Assembly (NCBI GenBank): GCA_016214955.1
Contig: JACRMN010000022.1
Location: 88,689-152,688, forward strand
From: Deltaproteobacteria bacterium
GTDB taxonomy: Bacteria; Myxococcota; Myxococcia; Myxococcales; Anaeromyxobacteraceae
Length of the DNA stretch: 64,000 bases
Direction: 5' to 3'
A model generated the notes under the pieces. It was not told the DNA's origin. It saw only the letters and a list, made by a program, of their open reading frames with translations, and made no database searches. The translations under genes were made by a program, and so were the position numbers. Of this stretch, positions 61,052 through 64,000 are shown piece by piece (position 1 is the first letter of the stretch; each line of letters begins with the position of its first letter).

Positions 61052-62275
61052 CTAGCCCCCGAACGCCTCTCCGGCGCCCCCCGGGCGTCGCGCCCGCCGC
61101 GCCGCGCCCGCCAGCAGGTGGCCCGCGCTCACCAGCAGCGCCAGCGCCAGGCAGGCGAGCCAGAGGAGCCGGCCGCCGCCGCGCCCGTACAGCTCCCCGC
61201 CGGCCAGCGGGCCGAGCGTCAGGGCCAGGCCCCAGGCCATGCCGTAGGTCCCCTGGTAGCGGCCGCGCAGCTCCGCGGGCGCAAGCTCGGCGGCCAGCGC
61301 CGAGGCGGTCGGAAAGCCCACCACCTCGCCCACCGTCCAGAGCGCGGTGCCCACCGCGTAGACCCAGAGGCTCCCGCCGAGCGCATTGACGCCGAAGCCC
61401 AGGCCGATGAGCGCCGCCTGGGCGGCCAGCAGGCGCGCCGGGTCGCGGCCCGCCAGCACCGGCCCCAGCAGCGGCTGCAGCAGCACCACCCCGGCGCAGT
61501 TGAGGGCCATGAGGAGAGCGTAGGCGCTGGGACCGAAGCCGTGGGCGGTCATGTCGAGGGGGAGCCCGAGCTGCCACTGCACGAAGACCATCAGCGCCAG
61601 GAGCTGGAGCACCAGGAAGGGCATGAAGGTGCGGTCGGAGAGCACGCGGCCGAAGCCGCGCAGCACCGGCTCGGGCGCCAGCTCGCGGGGGCGGGTCTCG
61701 GGGACGCGGGCCCAGACGATGAGGGCGAAGGCCAGGCTGGTGCCGGCGTCGATGAGGAAGAGCGCGGTGAAGCTGCGCTCGGCGAGCGCCGCGGCCAGCA
61801 GCAGGCCGGCGGTGAGCCCGATGTTCACCGCCCAGTAGATGAGGCCGAAGGCCCGCGCGCGCTCCGGCGAGGGGACCACGTCGGCGACCGACGCCGACAT
61901 GGCGGGCTGGACCAGGGCGCCCAGCAGGCCGCAGAGGAAGGAGAGCAGCGCCAATAGCGCCGGGGCGGTGGCGAAGGGCAGCGCCCCGGTGGCGGCGGCG
62001 GCGAGCAGGAGCCCGCCCATCATGGTGGGGCGGCGCCCCACCCTGTCGGCCAGCGCCCCGCCCACCGGGCCGGCCAGTGCCTGCCCGATGCCGAAGAGGG
62101 CGGCGATGCGCCCGGCCTCGGCCGGCGAGAAGCCCCGCTCCCGCACCAGGTAGGTGGCCAGGAAGGCGACCACGAAGGTGGCCAGCCGGTTGACGAGCAG
62201 CCCCCACCACAGCGTCCAGAAGACGCCGGGGAGGCCGCCGACGGAGGCGTGGAGGCGCTGGCGGAGGGGGGACAC
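61052..62275 (-). CDS. MFS transporter
   Basis: A 407-residue membrane protein with 12 likely helices. Motif A appears as GGALADRVGRRPTMM between helices 2 and 3, and ADVVPSPERARAFGLIYWAVNIG resembles the MdtH/YitG-type group of drug-H+ antiporters. Substrate unknown. The start is GTG. It lies 64 bp downstream of the TPR gene and may be co-transcribed with it. Confidence 0.87.
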   Translation of the reverse strand: MSPLRQRLHASVGGLPGVFWTLWWGLLVNRLATFVVAFLATYLVRERGFSPAEAGRIAALFGIGQALAGPVGGALADRVGRRPTMMGGLLLAAAATGALPFATAPALLALLSFLCGLLGALVQPAMSASVADVVPSPERARAFGLIYWAVNIGLTAGLLLAAALAERSFTALFLIDAGTSLAFALIVWARVPETRPRELAPEPVLRGFGRVLSDRTFMPFLVLQLLALMVFVQWQLGLPLDMTAHGFGPSAYALLMALNCAGVVLLQPLLGPVLAGRDPARLLAAQAALIGLGFGVNALGGSLWVYAVGTALWTVGEVVGFPTASALAAELAPAELRGRYQGTYGMAWGLALTLGPLAGGELYGRGGGRLLWLACLALALLVSAGHLLAGAARRARRPGGAGEAFGG

Positions 62276-62339
62276 GGCGACGCTGCGTGTACCAGAAGGG
62301 CGGCGGCGGCGAAACGACCCGGGCGCGGTGGCCCCGGCC

Positions 62340-64000
62340 CTACTTCAGCGCCGCCTGCATCTTCTGGGCGTCGGGGGCGCGCGGCCCGCGCGGACAGAGC
62401 CGCAGGTAGTCGGAGATGAGGGGCCGTGCGTCGTCGGGCCGCTTCTGCTCGAAGGCCTGGCGCCCCAGCCAGAAGAGGGCCGGGCAGCTCGCGCCGTCGG
62501 CCTTGAGGGCCTTCACGTACAGGTCGCGCACCAGCTCGAACCGGGCGCCGCTGGCCTCCTGCACCTCGGCCTGCTCCACCGTCACCTGGGAGAGGCCGGT
62601 GCCCGTGCCGCCGGAGCCGAGCGCCTTCTGCGCCAGGTCCAGCTCCTCCAGCGCCCGGGGCCAGTCCTTCCGCTCGCGCCACACGCGGGCCCGGGCGATG
62701 CGGGCGTCGACCGCCCGGGGAGCCATGTCCACCGCCTTCTGGTACTGGGCCAGCGCCTTGTCGGCGTCGCCCCCCTGGCGGTAGGCGTCGCCGAGCTGCT
62801 TCACGAAGGAGACCCGCACGCCGTCGATCTGCAGCGCCCTCTGGAAAGCCTCCGCGGCGCCCTGCCAGTCGGCGCCCCGCAGCTTGCGCTTGCCGATGAG
62901 CTCGTGGATGTCGGGGTTGCTGGGGTCGAGGGTGAGCGCCTGCTGCTCGGCGGCGGCGGCGTCGGCCGCCCTGTGGAGCGCGAAGAGGGCGCTCCCCTTC
63001 ACCGCGTGGGCCATGGCCACCTGGCGCGGCGAGGCGTTCTCGGCCATGGCCAGCACCCGGTCCACCAGCTTCACCGCCGCCTCGGGCTGGTCGCGCTCCA
63101 TGAGCAGCGTGCCCTGCCCCAGCATCGAGGGCACGTGGTCCTTGGAGAGCCGCTGCAGCACCACCTCGTAGAGCGTCCAGGCCTGCAGCTCGAAGCCGGC
63201 GCCGCGGCGCCGGTAGAGCTCGGCCAGCCGCTGCACGATGCGCACGTCGCCCGGGGCGAACTTCTGCGCCAGCATCAGCGACTCGCGGGCGCCGTCGAGG
63301 TCGCCGGCCTGCATCTGGATGATTCCCAGCGTGCCGTGGAGCAGGGCGCTCGTGCCCCCCTCGTTGCCGGAGAGGAAGCGCTGCAGGCCGTCGGCGGCCC
63401 CCCTGGGATCGCCGCCGTAGTACTGCAGGTAGGCCTCGGCGGCCAGCAGGTGGGAGTGGGTCTGGTTGAGCTTCTTGGCGAGGGCCACCTGCTTCCTGGC
63501 CTCCTCGCGGAGCCCCTCGGGCTCGCCGTGCTCGCCCCAGCGCAGCGCGTCGACGTAGGCCAGGTAGGAGCGGCCGCCGAGCGACTCGGGGTCGCGCTCC
63601 AGGATGCGCTCGCAGAGCTTGCCGGCCTCCTTGTAGGAGGCGTAGGCGTCCTTCTCCAGCAGCTCGCGGGTCTGCTTCAGGAGCCTGTCGATCTCCACCG
63701 CCTGGCGCTTCTTCCAGGCCGAGACCGCCCACCAGCCGCCCAGCACCGAGAGCAGCACCAGCGCCAGCACCACCGTGCCCACCACGGCGCTGCGCGAGCT
63801 CTTGCGCGGCGGCGGCCGGTGGCGGAGCTGCCACTCCTCTGTGTCGTACTTCTGGGCGAGCTGCTCGGCGTAGGCCTCGTTGCGCGCAGGGGCCGGGGCG
63901 TGCGGCTGCGCGGCCGGGGGCGGCGCGGCGCGGCGCAGCGCCGAGGGGCGCGGGCCCACGGGCGTGGGGAGCGGCGCCTCGGGCGGCGGCTCGGCGTCGG
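62340..64000 (-). CDS. TPR membrane protein, 5' end outside window
   Basis: At least 553 residues are visible and the frame continues through the right edge in a Pro/Glu-rich style (PPPEAPLPTP), so the N-terminus is missing. After the linker come one transmembrane helix (AVVGTVVLALVLLSVLGGWW) and about 440 residues of tetratricopeptide repeats (for example GKLCERILERDPESLGGRSY, AAEAFQRALQIDG and ALAQYQKAVDMAPRAVDARI). A large periplasmic or cytoplasmic scaffold is likely. By analogy with two other proteins in this window, the missing part could hold a zinc ribbon; that is a guess. Confidence 0.82.
   Translation of the reverse strand, partial: DAEPPPEAPLPTPVGPRPSALRRAAPPPAAQPHAPAPARNEAYAEQLAQKYDTEEWQLRHRPPPRKSSRSAVVGTVVLALVLLSVLGGWWAVSAWKKRQAVEIDRLLKQTRELLEKDAYASYKEAGKLCERILERDPESLGGRSYLAYVDALRWGEHGEPEGLREEARKQVALAKKLNQTHSHLLAAEAYLQYYGGDPRGAADGLQRFLSGNEGGTSALLHGTLGIIQMQAGDLDGARESLMLAQKFAPGDVRIVQRLAELYRRRGAGFELQAWTLYEVVLQRLSKDHVPSMLGQGTLLMERDQPEAAVKLVDRVLAMAENASPRQVAMAHAVKGSALFALHRAADAAAAEQQALTLDPSNPDIHELIGKRKLRGADWQGAAEAFQRALQIDGVRVSFVKQLGDAYRQGGDADKALAQYQKAVDMAPRAVDARIARARVWRERKDWPRALEELDLAQKALGSGGTGTGLSQVTVEQAEVQEASGARFELVRDLYVKALKADGASCPALFWLGRQAFEQKRPDDARPLISDYLRLCPRGPRAPDAQKMQAALK

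Overview
The window looks like chromosomal DNA from a very GC-rich member of the Myxococcota. My best guess is Anaeromyxobacter or a close relative. The grounds are a strong G/C bias at third codon positions, cysteine- and proline-rich lipoproteins, MJ0042-type zinc-ribbon proteins with proline-rich linkers, an AgmX-like C-terminal domain, and an anaerobic respiratory gene set ([NiFe] hydrogenase and NrfHA nitrite reductase). This placement is inferred from gene content, not from a marker gene. I see no rRNA, tRNA, CRISPR array, insertion sequence, integrase or phage gene.

Layout. 1-6.4 kb: end of an unknown gene, a 787-residue Cys-rich lipoprotein, and a divergent molybdate locus (HTH/substrate-binding-domain regulator and modABC). 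6.5-16.6 kb: a serine hydrolase, RIO-type kinase, diguanylate cyclase, fatty acid desaturase, DEAD-box helicase and an outer-membrane-like protein. 16.6-21.9 kb: a four-gene Hyb-type (group 1c-like) membrane hydrogenase operon behind an AT-rich leader carrying a perfect FNR-type palindrome, closed by a strong terminator. 21.9-30.5 kb: a CoA-transferase, lpxC, a rhomboid protease, ruvCAB, a PAS histidine kinase and an MFS transporter. 30.5-39.3 kb: rtcB, a DUF255 protein, an SPFH lipoprotein, a barrel-like protein, GDPD, tatA and a zinc-ribbon pair. 39.3-44.3 kb: phaR, an orphan ParA, a phasin-like protein, two ArsA/Get3-like ATPases and a TPR lipoprotein. 44.3-47.7 kb: acyl-CoA synthetase and metY. 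47.7-53.2 kb: a haem-c-motif sensor kinase, an NtrC-type regulator, tandem 22-bp upstream repeats, a sigma-54 promoter and nrfHA. 53.2-64 kb: deoB/deoC, an AgmX-like protein, ttcA, a FYDLN-acid protein, a cupredoxin-like protein, ctaB, DUF420, an MFS transporter and a truncated TPR protein.

How it works together. Hydrogenase would feed electrons into the quinone pool; NrfH could draw quinol electrons out to NrfA for ammonification of nitrite. Each arm appears to have its own switch: FNR-like control for hydrogenase, and a haem-sensor/sigma-54 circuit for nrfHA. Molybdate uptake would supply molybdoenzymes encoded elsewhere.

The two most interesting regions are the self-contained nrf regulatory circuit, in which sensor, activator, enhancer repeats, promoter and target genes can all be read in 5.5 kb, and the phaR/ParA/phasin-like cluster, which could be a system that positions polyhydroxyalkanoate granules. 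A third signal is a group of -10-like hexamers 6-8 nt before start codons that lack Shine-Dalgarno sequences, suggesting leaderless mRNAs.
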